Shown: positions 7,914 through 17,071, counted from the stretch's first letter. The stretch is 64,000 nt of DNA from Oceaniglobus ichthyenteri (GCF_003057885.1 NZ_QAGK01000001.1:496001-560000); one strand, 5' to 3'. Numbers and translations: made by a program. Notes: generated from the letters alone by a model not told the origin.

Positions 7914-9533
7914 ATGACCAAGACATCGCCAGGCCCCAATGGATCACGTGGCAAAGGTGGCGCTGTTGGAAAAACGCTTGATGTGCTGAAAGCGTTCGCA
8001 GATGGGCAAGAGGCTTGGGGCGTACGGGAATTGGCCGCCGCCTTGGAGCTGCCGACAAGTTCGGTGCACCGGTCCCTTAAAATCCTTCAGGATCATGGCC
8101 TTTTGGGGCGCGATGATGAATCCGGGCGCTATCGGCTGGGCAATGAATGGCACCGTTGGTCGGCCCTGTCGCGGCGGCAGTTTCGCCTGCCGGGGCTGGT
8201 GCGCCCGGTGGCGCAGGCTCTTGCCGACGAGTTGGACAGCACAGTCTGGCTTGCCGTGTACGATCCGTCCGGCCCCCATGTGTGGGCCGCCCTTGATGTG
8301 TCTGCAGGCACGGCAGAATCAGCGGTGCAGATCGGATTGGAAGAGCCGCTGACCGCAGGTGCGGCGGGATTGGTCGTGTTGGCCAATTGCATCTCGACAC
8401 AGGAACCGTCGCCACAGGATATGGAATTGGCCGAACGCTATGCCGATGAATTCGCGCATCTGGCGCAACACGGCTATATCGCTTACGGCGATGACAATGA
8501 CGATGTATCGATCAGCCTGGCTGCCCCGATCCTGAATGCGCAACGCCAACCCTTGGGCAGCCTCGTGGTGACCATGCCCACCCGGCAGTTCACCCCCGCG
8601 CGGTCGGCCATGGCAGGGGCCGCCATTGCATCGGCAGCGCGGCGAATTTCCATGACCTTTGCCACCCGGTTTCTCACCGGCAGTGACGCGGCCAGTTCGC
8701 AACCGGGCATGCAGACGCTGGCAAATCTGCTGCGGGTGAAAAACAAACGGCTGGAGCTGACCCCATGGCGCAGTGGCGGCAGTGACAAACTGCGCGAAAT
8801 CAACGATGGCTGTGCCGCCTATGCCACCGCCGTGGGCAGCGCGCTGAACGATGCGTGGTCCGGCGTTGCCCCCTATTGCGAACCGCTGGATCGGTTGCGC
8901 ACCGTGATGGCGCTTACCCCGCTTCAGTTGCATGTTCTTGTGGGCGCCGATCTGCCGCCGGTGTCGTTTCGCGATCTGGCGACACTGCGTGTATCTGCGG
9001 GCGAACGCGATTATGCCACCGCCGTTCTGTATCTGCGGTTGATGAAACAGGTCGGTTTGAGCGAAGGCGATTTCGAACGCCGGGGGGGTGGCTGTTTTTT
9101 TCTGGATTACCGGGAAAGCAACCGATTGTTTCAACAGGGCCGACTTGATGCTCTTGTGGCGCTGAACGCCGCACCCAACCCGCGGTATCGCACCATGGCG
9201 CGCAAACGGCCTTTTCGGCTGCTTTCGTTGGGCGATGATCTGATCGATCCGGTACTGGACCAAAGCAGCGGTTTGCACAAAGGCACGATTCCTGCCGGTC
9301 TTTATACCGGACAGCCCGATCCGGTGGTCACGCTAACTTCGCCGCTTGTCATTGTGACAACGCAGGATCGCGAAGATGACGAGGTGCATGATTTCGTTCA
9401 GGCGGCAACCGAGCATGCCGATGAAATGGCCCAGATGAAACCGGGGTTTTTCATTCAAAGCCCGAATGATGTGTTGCCGGGATGCCTTGTCGAAATGCAC
9501 CCCGGCGCGGCGCGGTTCTTTGCCAGGAAATGA
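7914..9533 (+). CDS. IclR-family transcriptional regulator fused to a TAXI-type solute-binding domain
   Basis: 539 residues from the ATG at 7914 with AAGGGA upstream (a GTG eight codons earlier is less likely). Residues about 15-75 are an IclR winged helix-turn-helix (VGKTLDVLKAFAD, LELPTSSVHRSLKILQDHGLL, GRYRLG). Residues about 90-250 are the IclR effector domain. The remaining 280 residues are not part of IclR proteins: they match the TAXI family of TRAP solute receptors, with VGSALNDAWSG near 308, TPLQLHVLVGADL near 335, SFRDLATLRVSAG, GRLDALVALNAAPNP near 410, RPFRLLSLGDDLI, and IPAGLYTGQ near 459. There is no signal peptide, so the binding domain is cytoplasmic and probably senses a ligand. 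It is divergent from the dehydratase-BKACE-Tct operon and likely controls it through the two operators in between. Confidence 0.85.
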   Translation: MTKTSPGPNGSRGKGGAVGKTLDVLKAFADGQEAWGVRELAAALELPTSSVHRSLKILQDHGLLGRDDESGRYRLGNEWHRWSALSRRQFRLPGLVRPVAQALADELDSTVWLAVYDPSGPHVWAALDVSAGTAESAVQIGLEEPLTAGAAGLVVLANCISTQEPSPQDMELAERYADEFAHLAQHGYIAYGDDNDDVSISLAAPILNAQRQPLGSLVVTMPTRQFTPARSAMAGAAIASAARRISMTFATRFLTGSDAASSQPGMQTLANLLRVKNKRLELTPWRSGGSDKLREINDGCAAYATAVGSALNDAWSGVAPYCEPLDRLRTVMALTPLQLHVLVGADLPPVSFRDLATLRVSAGERDYATAVLYLRLMKQVGLSEGDFERRGGGCFFLDYRESNRLFQQGRLDALVALNAAPNPRYRTMARKRPFRLLSLGDDLIDPVLDQSSGLHKGTIPAGLYTGQPDPVVTLTSPLVIVTTQDREDDEVHDFVQAATEHADEMAQMKPGFFIQSPNDVLPGCLVEMHPGAARFFARK

Positions 9534-9551
9534 CTGGCGAAGCGCGCCGCG

Positions 9552-10490
9552 TTACTCGGGCAATTCAACCCCGGTTTGTGAAACGATGCGCCCATAATGT
9601 TCGGGGCGACGGTGGCGCGCGAAATCAAAGATCGTCTTTTTATAAAACGTTGTATCGTCCAGATCGCACACCGCAGTGATCAGTTCATCGTCCTCGGTTT
9701 CGGCCCGGGCGATGATCTGTCCGCTGGGATGTACAATGATTGACCCACCGATCAGCGGATTGCCATCTTCATTGCCCGCCTTGGCAATGGCGGCCACAAA
9801 GGTGGCGTTCTGATAGGCGCCGGCCTGGGCCGACAGATCACTGTGAAACAGCCGTTCTTCGCCGCGCTCTTCGGGACGCTGGGAATTGACCGATGGCGTG
9901 TTGTATCCAAGGGCAACAAATTCGACCCCCTGCAACCCCATCACCCGATAGGTTTCCGGCCAACGGCGATCATTGCACAGGCACATGCCGAAAATTCCGT
10001 CCATCATGCGCCAGACCGGAAAACCATAGTTGCCCGGTTCGAAATAGTATTTCTCAAGGTGCTGAAAGCTGCGCTCGGGGTCGTATTCGGCGTGACCGGG
10101 CAAATGGATCTTGCGGTATTTGCCAACGATCCTGCCTGCTTTGTCGACCAGAATAGAGGTGTTGAAATACCGTGTGCGCCCCTCTTCCTGGGCGATTTCG
10201 GCGTAGCCAAGGTAAAACCCGATTCCGTATTCCGCCGCCTTTTCAAACAGCGGGCGGGTTGCCGCATTTGGCATTTCGCGCTCAAAATACGGTTCGAACT
10301 CGTCCTTGGATTCCATGTAATAGCGCGGAAAGAACGTGGTCAGGGCCAGTTCGGGAAACACCACAAAATCGCACCCCTGTTCATGGGCCTGATCCAAAAG
10401 CGCGATCAGCCGCGCGACTGTGGCCTCCTTGGTATCCGCACGCTGAATTGGCCCCAGTTGTGCACCGCCCACCTTGATTTCACGGCTCAT
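9552..10490 (-). CDS. N-carbamoyl-D-amino acid hydrolase (D-carbamoylase)
   Basis: 312 residues from the ATG at 10490 with GGAGTGGAAAAG upstream; a TTG nine codons earlier is rejected. It is a nitrilase-superfamily enzyme whose catalytic residues fall at E47 (VVFPELALTTFFPR), K127 (GKYRKIHLPG) and C172 (CLCNDRRWPE), the same numbering as the well-studied Agrobacterium D-carbamoylase. The LTTFFPR motif after the glutamate is typical of that subgroup. The enzyme removes the carbamoyl group from N-carbamoyl-D-amino acids, releasing ammonia, CO2 and the D-amino acid. Convergent with the IclR gene; divergent from the ArgE-like gene 150 bp away. With the cyclic amidohydrolase downstream it could form a hydantoin-type pathway. 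Confidence 0.88.
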   Translation of the reverse strand: MSREIKVGGAQLGPIQRADTKEATVARLIALLDQAHEQGCDFVVFPELALTTFFPRYYMESKDEFEPYFEREMPNAATRPLFEKAAEYGIGFYLGYAEIAQEEGRTRYFNTSILVDKAGRIVGKYRKIHLPGHAEYDPERSFQHLEKYYFEPGNYGFPVWRMMDGIFGMCLCNDRRWPETYRVMGLQGVEFVALGYNTPSVNSQRPEERGEERLFHSDLSAQAGAYQNATFVAAIAKAGNEDGNPLIGGSIIVHPSGQIIARAETEDDELITAVCDLDDTTFYKKTIFDFARHRRPEHYGRIVSQTGVELPE

Positions 10491-10640
10491 CTTTTCCACT
10501 CCGACAATTAAATCCAAGAACGTTCGCGCCCTTCAGACCATGAATGGCCGCACAAGGGAAGTGGGCCACCAAAGGGATAGCGCACTGGAACTCCTTGAGC
10601 GTGCATGTTTTCATGACGCCACGCCAGGGAGGACACCAAC

Positions 10641-11801
10641 GTGCACCAAGATCCATCAACCATCGACATTCTTGATCGTCTCATCGCCTTTCCAACCGTC
10701 AGTCGCGACAGCAATCTTGCGATGATCGACTGGATTCAGGATTTTCTGGAAACACGCGGATTCTCGTGTCATCGGGTGCCCGACCCGACAGGAACCAAGG
10801 CCGGGCTTTTCGCGCGTATTGGTCAGGGCGAAGGCGGCGTATTGCTGTCGGCCCATACCGATGTGGTGCCGGTGGATGGCCAAAACTGGACCAGCGATCC
10901 CTTTGCCCTGACCCACCGGGATGGCCGGTATTACGGGCGCGGCACCTGTGACATGAAAGGGTTTCTGGCCGCATCATTGGCGGCGGCCGACCGCGCGTCA
11001 CGGATGACTTTGGCGCAACCGCTGAAGTTGGCAATATCTTATGACGAGGAAATCGGATGTGTTGGCATTGCCCATATGATCGACAGGCTGGCGCCGACAA
11101 TCGGCCTGCCGCGCGCCGCAATCATCGGCGAGCCGACCGAGATGAACATCGTCAACGCCCACAAAGGCAAAAGGGTGATGCGCGCCCATTGCACCGGAAC
11201 GGCGGGCCATTCGTCGATGGCACCGCAATTTCAGAACGCGCTGCATCTTGCCTGTGATTTGCTGCAGGCGATCCGCACAACACAGGATCACCTGATGCAC
11301 CACGGCGCACACGACACCGATTACATCACCCCGTTTTCAACGTTGCATGCGGGCAAGATGGCAGGCGGTGTCGCCCTGAACATGGTTCCCGAAACCGCCA
11401 CCCTGGATTTTGAACTGCGCCACCTCCCGGCCGACGACCCGGCGGCGATCATCGAAACCCTGCATCAACGGGCGCGTGATATTACCGATGCGGCGCGCGC
11501 CACACACCCCAGGGCGGCGATCCGGATCGAAGAACTGAATGCTTATCCTGCACTGGCCACGCCCGCGGATGCACCGATTACCGGCTGGCTTGGCGGGCTG
11601 TGCGATCATCAACAGCCCCTTGGCAAGGTCGATTTCGGCACCGAGGCCGGAATGTTTGCCGCGGCCGGCGCGCCCAGCCTTGTGTGCGGCCCCGGCTCGA
11701 TCAGACAGGCGCACAAACCCGATGAATACATCGAAGCCACCGAATTGCGGCGCTGCGACGCGCTGTTGACGCGCATTCTTGGCACCATGACCGCAGCGTG
11801 A
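10641..11801 (+). CDS. argE: Acetylornithine deacetylase/M20-family amidohydrolase (ArgE-like)
   Basis: 386 residues, starting at a GTG with a strong AGGGAGGA Shine-Dalgarno upstream. M20 metallopeptidase features are complete: SAHTDVVPV with metal-binding His and Asp, GRGTCDMKG with the bridging Asp, the SYDEEIGCVG Glu pair, the GEPTEM strand, a central lid domain (GHSSMAPQ), and a final metal ligand near AHKPDE. The LIAFPTVSRDSN start and overall length match ArgE, which deacetylates N-acetylornithine with zinc. Many bacteria carry several ArgE paralogues acting on other N-acyl amino acids; the adjacency to D-carbamoylase and a TRAP importer suggests a catabolic deacylase here, so the biosynthetic symbol is provisional. 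Confidence 0.75.
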   Translation: MHQDPSTIDILDRLIAFPTVSRDSNLAMIDWIQDFLETRGFSCHRVPDPTGTKAGLFARIGQGEGGVLLSAHTDVVPVDGQNWTSDPFALTHRDGRYYGRGTCDMKGFLAASLAAADRASRMTLAQPLKLAISYDEEIGCVGIAHMIDRLAPTIGLPRAAIIGEPTEMNIVNAHKGKRVMRAHCTGTAGHSSMAPQFQNALHLACDLLQAIRTTQDHLMHHGAHDTDYITPFSTLHAGKMAGGVALNMVPETATLDFELRHLPADDPAAIIETLHQRARDITDAARATHPRAAIRIEELNAYPALATPADAPITGWLGGLCDHQQPLGKVDFGTEAGMFAAAGAPSLVCGPGSIRQAHKPDEYIEATELRRCDALLTRILGTMTAA

Positions 11802-11898
11802 AAGCGGGCGGGCAATAAACTTAACTGCCAAACTCCATTGACGAATCTGCCCCCATACGGTCGGGTACGCGGGCAATGTGCACCTATGCACCACAGCA

Positions 11899-11928
11899 AC
11901 GGGCCACCAGCCCGTACATAAGGGAGGA
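11899..11928 (+). promoter_or_regulatory. 5' leader hairpin and ribosome-binding site of the first TRAP operon
   Basis: A perfect 6-bp stem (ACGGGC with GCCCGT, 11899-11904 and 11910-11915, loop of 5) lies just before a strong AGGGAGGA at 11921-11928, which itself is 9 nt upstream of the dctP start. Slightly upstream, GTGCA-N4-TGCAC at 11878-11891 is a small inverted repeat that could bind a regulator. Both are short and could be coincidental. Confidence 0.4.
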
Positions 11929-11936
11929 GATATATC

Positions 11937-12977
11937 ATGACCATATTCACCACGGGGCGTCTTGTTGCGCCGGTATTGGCGATCCTGATGGCATCGGGGG
12001 CAATGGCACAGAGTGTGACGCTTAGCTTTGCCACCAACACCCCGCCCAACAACATGCGCGGCGAGGCGGAATCGATCTTCCTTGAGGAACTGGGCAAGGC
12101 ATCCGATGGCGATATCAGCATCGTTCCCTATTGGGGTTCGTCCCTGATGGAAGGGTCTGAAATCCTGGGCGGTGTGCGCGATGGCGTGGCCGACATGGGG
12201 TTCATCAATGCCAATTATTATCCCAACCAGCTTTTGCTCAACAGCGCCTATAACCTGTTTCCGCTGGGTCCGTCGAAATACGATGACATCGCTTGGGCCT
12301 TTGATCAGATGTACGAACGGGTGCCCGAACTGAACGCGGAATTTGCCAATCAGGGTCAGCGGATCGTCTATGCCTATGGCGTGACGCCGTTTGCCGGTGC
12401 GTTCAAGAAACCCGTAACCAGCGTTGAGGATTTCGCCGATCTGCGCGTGCGCGCCGCCAGCCGGTGGTATCTGAACCTGTTGCAAGGTGTGGGCGCAACG
12501 CCTGTGTCGATGCCGTGGGGGGATGTGTATCAGGGCCTGCAGACCGGCGCCATTGACGGGGTATTCACCAACATTGACGGCATTCACCGGGCCAGCCTGG
12601 ATGAGGCCGCGCAGAATATCTTTTTCATGCCTGATCTGTGGCTTGGTCTGCCGTTCATCATCACGATCAACGAAGACAAATGGCAAGGCCTGAGCGCCGA
12701 GCAGCAAGAGGCATTTGTGACAGCCGCCGCTGCGGCACGCGAACGGTTTTCCTCGGTCTGGGACAGCACGATCGACAAGATTGTAACTGCGCAGAAAGAG
12801 GCCGGATACACCGTCACCATGGCGTCTGACGCCGATGTGGATGCATTCGCCACCCTGCCGATGGTACAGACCAACCGCGAAACCTGGGCGCAAGAGGCAA
12901 AGTCAGCCGGGGCCGAAAACCCCGAAGCGATCCTTGAGCAGTTCGAAACAGTGATCGGCGAAGCGCGCAATCGCTGA
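11937..12977 (+). CDS. dctP: TRAP transporter substrate-binding protein, DctP family (system 1)
   Basis: 346 residues with a signal peptide (MTIFTTGRLVAPV to SGAMAQS). The mature part begins with a strand reading VTLSFATNTPPNN and contains the family hallmarks: VPYWGSSLMEGSEILGGVRDGVADMGFI, the conserved ligand-contacting arginine within FADLRVRAAS, and TGAIDGVFTN. DctP proteins bind organic acids or related anions in the periplasm and hand them to the DctQM membrane complex, encoded directly downstream. Downstream hydrolase genes in the same operon suggest that the ligand is an amide, imide or N-substituted acid. Specificity is not deducible from the sequence. Confidence 0.93.
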   Translation: MTIFTTGRLVAPVLAILMASGAMAQSVTLSFATNTPPNNMRGEAESIFLEELGKASDGDISIVPYWGSSLMEGSEILGGVRDGVADMGFINANYYPNQLLLNSAYNLFPLGPSKYDDIAWAFDQMYERVPELNAEFANQGQRIVYAYGVTPFAGAFKKPVTSVEDFADLRVRAASRWYLNLLQGVGATPVSMPWGDVYQGLQTGAIDGVFTNIDGIHRASLDEAAQNIFFMPDLWLGLPFIITINEDKWQGLSAEQQEAFVTAAAAARERFSSVWDSTIDKIVTAQKEAGYTVTMASDADVDAFATLPMVQTNRETWAQEAKSAGAENPEAILEQFETVIGEARNR

Positions 12978-13056
12978 TCCCTGCCACCCGACCTGCCCTT
13001 TTGCGCCGGATCTGTCGATCCGGCGCAGACCGCCCCCATCCTGAAGGAAGACACCG

Positions 13057-13575
13057 ATGCTGGGAAAACCCATTGATTTCCTAACCAACCTGCTGGCCGA
13101 ACTGTGCGGTTGGATGTTGCTCGTCGTGATGGGGCTGATCCTGGTCGATCTGATCAGCCGCGCCATGGGCACGCCAATCTATGGCGTGTCGGAAAGCGCG
13201 ATGTTCGTGATGATCGCCATTGTTTACCTCGGCGTGCCCTACGCCGAAAAGATGAAAGCCCATGTGCGGGTGGAACTGATCCTTGATAAATTATCGCCAC
13301 GCATGGCGGCGATTGTCGATCTTGTCATGTATCTTCTGGTGGTGGGCACCATGGCCGTCGTGTTTTACGCCGTGGTCAAAAACGCGGGCGTATCGTTTGA
13401 CCGCCGACAGGCCATCGCCGGGCCAACGCCGCTTTTGGTGTGGCCGGTCAAATTTGTGATGGTTCTGGGGCTGGGCCTTTATCTCATTCAAATCATTATC
13501 AACGTCGGACAAGGCGTGCGCACCGTGATCCGTGGTGGCGACCCTGATCGCGTCAGCTCAGCCGGAGATTTCTGA
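13057..13575 (+). CDS. dctQ: TRAP transporter small permease, DctQ family (system 1)
   Basis: 172 residues with four hydrophobic segments, as expected for the small DctQ subunit. The N-terminal helix runs through LLVVMGLILVDLISR, followed by VSESAMFVMIAIVYLGVPYAEKMKAHVRVELI, a very typical DctQ stretch (a glutamate-containing helix then a His-Val-Arg-Val-Glu loop). AAGGA precedes the ATG. It lies 79 nt after dctP and 2 nt before dctM. DctQ stabilises the transport subunit DctM and is needed for sodium-coupled uptake with the binding protein. Confidence 0.92.
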   Translation: MLGKPIDFLTNLLAELCGWMLLVVMGLILVDLISRAMGTPIYGVSESAMFVMIAIVYLGVPYAEKMKAHVRVELILDKLSPRMAAIVDLVMYLLVVGTMAVVFYAVVKNAGVSFDRRQAIAGPTPLLVWPVKFVMVLGLGLYLIQIIINVGQGVRTVIRGGDPDRVSSAGDF

Positions 13576-13577
13576 AC

Positions 13578-14900
13578 ATGGACTTTTTCACACTCATCGG
13601 CATTGGTGCAATCATCACCTTTCTGGCCCTGCTTTTGCTGGGGATGCACCTGGCGGTGACGTTCCTGTTGGTCGGGTTTGGCGGTGTCGCGATCCTGCTG
13701 AATTCCAAGGCGGCGCTGTCGTTGGTGGGCGAAACCATGTATTCTGCCATCGCCACGCCGACCTATACGGTACTGCCCCTGTTCGTGCTGATGGGCGCAT
13801 TTGCCGCCGCCAGCGGATTTGCCGAACAGGCCTATCGTTCGATCCACAAGGCAGCGGCAGGGATTCCCGGCTCGCTGGCCATTGCCACCTCATTTGGCAG
13901 CGCGGCTTTTGCCACGATCTGTGGCTCATCGCTGGCAACGGCCAGCGTGTTTGGGCGCATCGCCTATCCTGAAATGCGCCGCTACGGGTATGACCGCAGT
14001 TTTGCCCTGGGCTCTATTGCGTGTTCGGGCACCTTTGCCAGCATGATCCCGCCCAGCGGTATGTTCATCCTGTTTGCGATTTTCACCGAAACATCCGTTG
14101 GGCGGCTGTTTATGGCCGGGATTGTGCCGGGCGTCATCACCGCGACCGTCTATGCCATTTCGATGTATTGGCGCGCCAAGATGAACCCGAAACTCGCCCC
14201 GATGCTGGAAGAGGAACGAAACGTCACGCCGGGTCAGCGGGTGCGCGCCCTGGGTGGTTTGTGGCAGATCGCGTTGCTGGGCACCATCGTGATCGGTGGC
14301 ATGTATGCCGGGTTCTTCACCGCAACCGAGGCCGGGGCCATCGGCGCCATCGGCACGCTTTTGTTCGGTCTGGCGAACGGCCCTTTGCGCCGCTTTGCCA
14401 CCTTTCGCGGTGCGCTGCGTGAATCGGCCGAAATTACCGCGATGCTGTTCTTTATCATCGTTGGCGCGCTGTTCTTCAGCCGTTTCCTCGGCCTGTCGCG
14501 CATCCCCTATCACCTGACGCTGTTCCTCGAAAGCTGGGAGGTACACAGGCATTTCATTCTGGCGCTGATCCTGCTGACATGGTTCGTTCTGGGCATGCTG
14601 ATCGTGCAAACGGCAGTGTTTGCGCTGACCCTGCCGATCCTGTTCCCGATTGTCGTCAACCTTGGGTATGATCCGATCTGGTTCTGCGTGATTGCCATGA
14701 AAATGAACGAGATCGCGGGCGTCACCCCGCCAGTGGGGCTGAATGCCTTCAGCCTTGCGGGATCAGCGGGCAAGGATGTGCGCGTTGAACACGTGTACAA
14801 AGGGGTGCTGCCGTTTATCGCCTGTGATGTAGTGGTTCTGATCCTGCTGATCGCCATGCCCGGGATCGTGACGTTCCTGCCCAACATGATGTTCGACTAA
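13578..14900 (+). CDS. dctM: TRAP transporter large permease, DctM family (system 1)
   Basis: 440 residues, about twelve hydrophobic segments. Family motifs include VLPLFVLMGAFAAASG, FGSAAFATICGSSLATASVFGRI, CSGTFASMIPPSGMFILF (the proline-containing hairpin of the elevator domain), and EIAGVTPPVGLNAF near the C-terminus. DctM is the ion-coupled translocation subunit; it works with the DctQ and DctP encoded immediately upstream. The gene starts 2 nt after the dctQ stop, with GGAG in the end of dctQ, and is followed after 12 nt by the amidohydrolase gene, so the three transport genes and two hydrolases form one operon. Confidence 0.94.
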   Translation: MDFFTLIGIGAIITFLALLLLGMHLAVTFLLVGFGGVAILLNSKAALSLVGETMYSAIATPTYTVLPLFVLMGAFAAASGFAEQAYRSIHKAAAGIPGSLAIATSFGSAAFATICGSSLATASVFGRIAYPEMRRYGYDRSFALGSIACSGTFASMIPPSGMFILFAIFTETSVGRLFMAGIVPGVITATVYAISMYWRAKMNPKLAPMLEEERNVTPGQRVRALGGLWQIALLGTIVIGGMYAGFFTATEAGAIGAIGTLLFGLANGPLRRFATFRGALRESAEITAMLFFIIVGALFFSRFLGLSRIPYHLTLFLESWEVHRHFILALILLTWFVLGMLIVQTAVFALTLPILFPIVVNLGYDPIWFCVIAMKMNEIAGVTPPVGLNAFSLAGSAGKDVRVEHVYKGVLPFIACDVVVLILLIAMPGIVTFLPNMMFD

Positions 14901-14912
14901 AGGAGTATTCCA

Positions 14913-16322
14913 ATGGCAACCAGATATGATGTCATCCTGCGCGGCGGTCAGATCGTCGATCCGGGGAACGGGGTCAATCAGGTGGCGGATATCGCCATGG
15001 TCGGTGGCAAGGTGGCCGAAATCGGCGATATTGCCGGAACGGGCGAAATCGAACGCGATGTGGCGGGCATGGTGGTGATGCCGGGCATCATCGATTCACA
15101 TGTGCACGTGTCGCCCTGGCTGGGCGGCGCGGCGGGGCACCGAATGATGGCGCTTGCCGGTGTTACCTGTGCGCTGGATATGGCCGGGCCGATTGACGGT
15201 GTCACCCGGTTTGCCGCGCAACACGGCTGTGGGCTGACCATCGCCTGTATTGATTATGTGCGCCCGGGTCACACTGTTACATCGGTCGATCCGGGAATGG
15301 ATGAGTTGCGCGATACATTGGCACGCGCGCGCGCCTCAGGGGCGATTGGGCTGAAAATCCTTGGCGGGCATTTTCCGCTGAGCGCCGAAGCGTCGGGGCG
15401 GGTGATGCAGGTAACTGCCGACGAAGGCGCCTATGTCGCCTTTCACTCCGGCACCGTGAACACGCCGCAAAATGTTGACGGAATGCGCGAATCCTGTGAT
15501 CTGGCCGCCGGCAATCCGCTGCACCTGCCCCATATCAACAGCTATACGCGGGGTTTGGATGGCTCTGCCCTGGTCGAGGCGGAAGAGGCCATCGCGATAC
15601 TCAACGCGCATCCCAACATCTGGTCTGAATCCTATCTTGCGCCAATCAACGGCAATTCGGGCAAATGCGCCAATGGCACCCCCGAGGCGGTGGCGACCCA
15701 GCGCAATCTGGAACGCGGCGGATTTGAACCCAGCCAACAAGGTTTGGCCAAGGCGATTGCCGATGGCTGGGCCATGGTTCATGTGCTCAAGGATGGCATC
15801 AACGTTCTGAGCCGGGGCGCCGAAGGGTTGGCCGCCTGGCAGGCTGCCGAAACCGACATCGGCATCAGCTTTTTCGCCAACCCGCCCGAACCGCGCCTGC
15901 ATCTGGCCACCGCTACCCGGTCTGATGGCAGCTTTGCCATTGACGGGCTGGCCACCGATGGCGGTGGCATTCCGCGCAACGATCTGTGCTCGCGGGGGCT
16001 GGCGCTTGTTCATCTCGACGCGCTCAGCATCGAAGGGTTTGTCATCAAGACCAGCGTCAATCCCGCGCGGGTTCTTGGCCTGTCGGCCCGCAAGGGGCAT
16101 TTGGGCGTCGGGGCCGACGGTGATGTGACGGTTCTTGATCTGGCGCGTTTGGCCCCGGTGGCCAGCTTTGCCCACGGTCAACCGATCCTGCTGGATGGGC
16201 AGGTCATGGGCCGGGGCAGCCGCATGTTGGTGCCACCGCAAGCGGCGGATCACGTGCGCGCCATGGGTATGGAGGTGCTGATCGCCGAACCCGGATCGAT
16301 GATTCCCGCCCGCACCGCATGA
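14913..16322 (+). CDS. Cyclic amidohydrolase (dihydroorotase/hydantoinase superfamily)
   Basis: 469 residues. The start GGQIVDPGNGVNQVADIAMVGGKV is the small beta-sandwich typical of cyclic amidohydrolases, then VMPGIIDSHVHVSPW with H63-V-H65 as first metal ligands, a possible carbamylated lysine K148 (IGLKILGGH), a metal-region histidine H178 (AFHSGT) and LHLPHINSYTRG around 204-213. A conserved aspartate cannot be assigned with confidence. The superfamily opens cyclic amide bonds (hydantoins, dihydropyrimidines, lactams) or removes N-acyl groups. It is translationally linked to the alpha/beta hydrolase downstream and shares an operon with the TRAP importer. With a D-carbamoylase nearby, a hydantoin-like substrate is an attractive guess, but N-acyl-D-amino acid deacylase is an alternative. 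Confidence 0.75.
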   Translation: MATRYDVILRGGQIVDPGNGVNQVADIAMVGGKVAEIGDIAGTGEIERDVAGMVVMPGIIDSHVHVSPWLGGAAGHRMMALAGVTCALDMAGPIDGVTRFAAQHGCGLTIACIDYVRPGHTVTSVDPGMDELRDTLARARASGAIGLKILGGHFPLSAEASGRVMQVTADEGAYVAFHSGTVNTPQNVDGMRESCDLAAGNPLHLPHINSYTRGLDGSALVEAEEAIAILNAHPNIWSESYLAPINGNSGKCANGTPEAVATQRNLERGGFEPSQQGLAKAIADGWAMVHVLKDGINVLSRGAEGLAAWQAAETDIGISFFANPPEPRLHLATATRSDGSFAIDGLATDGGGIPRNDLCSRGLALVHLDALSIEGFVIKTSVNPARVLGLSARKGHLGVGADGDVTVLDLARLAPVASFAHGQPILLDGQVMGRGSRMLVPPQAADHVRAMGMEVLIAEPGSMIPARTA

Positions 16323-17071
16323 GCGGACCTGTCGAGGATATTCACCACCGGTTGACCGGGACAGGCCGCAGGCTGTTGTTGGTGTCGGGGTTGAACGGTC
16401 GGGCGCAATTCTGGGATCCGGTCGTCACCGCGCTTTCGTCGCGTTTTTCCGTGCTGACCTTTGATCAACGCGGATGCGGCGCGACACCCGATGACGGTGT
16501 GGCATGGAACATCGAAAGCCTGGCCAGCGATGCCTTTGCCGTGGCCACCCGCGCGTTCGGGGGTGCCCCGTTCACGGTGATCGGTCACTCCACGGGCGGC
16601 GCCATCGCCCAGTGGATGGCCGCGTCCCAACCCGAAAGGATCGAGGCGGCGGTTTTATCCGGCACCTGGTTGCGGGCCTCGGGATATATGCGCGCCCTGT
16701 TTGAATTGCGCCGCGATCTGTTGTTGCGCGCGCCCGATCTGGACCCCGCGCTTGGCCATCTGCTGCGCGTCCCGCTGGGGTGTTATACGCCGTTAGAACC
16801 CGGCGTTGCGCCCGATCCGGGCGTGGCCCACCGACGGATCAACGCCCTGCTTGATCATGACGGCACGCCACTGTCCCCGCGCATCACCTGCCCGACCTTG
16901 GTGGTTGCCGCCCGGGATGACAGGATCATCCCACCCCATATGGTGCAGGACCTGCACGCAAACCTGCCCCATGGCGAACTTCGCCTGCTTGTCGATGGCG
17001 GCCATTTTTTCCCCCAGACGCGCACGAAAGTTTTTGAAAGCACGCTGACCGATTGGCTGGGCAACAGGTAA
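16319..17071 (+). CDS. Alpha/beta-fold hydrolase
   Basis: 250 residues. The ATG overlaps the stop codon of the amidohydrolase gene by 4 nt, showing translational coupling. The fold is clear: VSGLNGRAQFW oxyanion region, FDQRGCGATP strand-turn, the nucleophile elbow GHSTGG with S91, an acidic residue in AARDDRIIPP, and the catalytic histidine in VDGGHFFPQ. The pattern resembles enzymes such as RutD or proline iminopeptidase-like carboxyl or amide hydrolases acting on small molecules. The substrate is unknown; it probably acts on the product of the preceding amidohydrolase. Confidence 0.82.
   Translation: MSGPVEDIHHRLTGTGRRLLLVSGLNGRAQFWDPVVTALSSRFSVLTFDQRGCGATPDDGVAWNIESLASDAFAVATRAFGGAPFTVIGHSTGGAIAQWMAASQPERIEAAVLSGTWLRASGYMRALFELRRDLLLRAPDLDPALGHLLRVPLGCYTPLEPGVAPDPGVAHRRINALLDHDGTPLSPRITCPTLVVAARDDRIIPPHMVQDLHANLPHGELRLLVDGGHFFPQTRTKVFESTLTDWLGNR

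Noticed and set aside
11337-12893. 518-codon minus-strand frame opposite argE and dctP
   Set aside because: Antisense of two clear genes; composition typical of a shadow frame.
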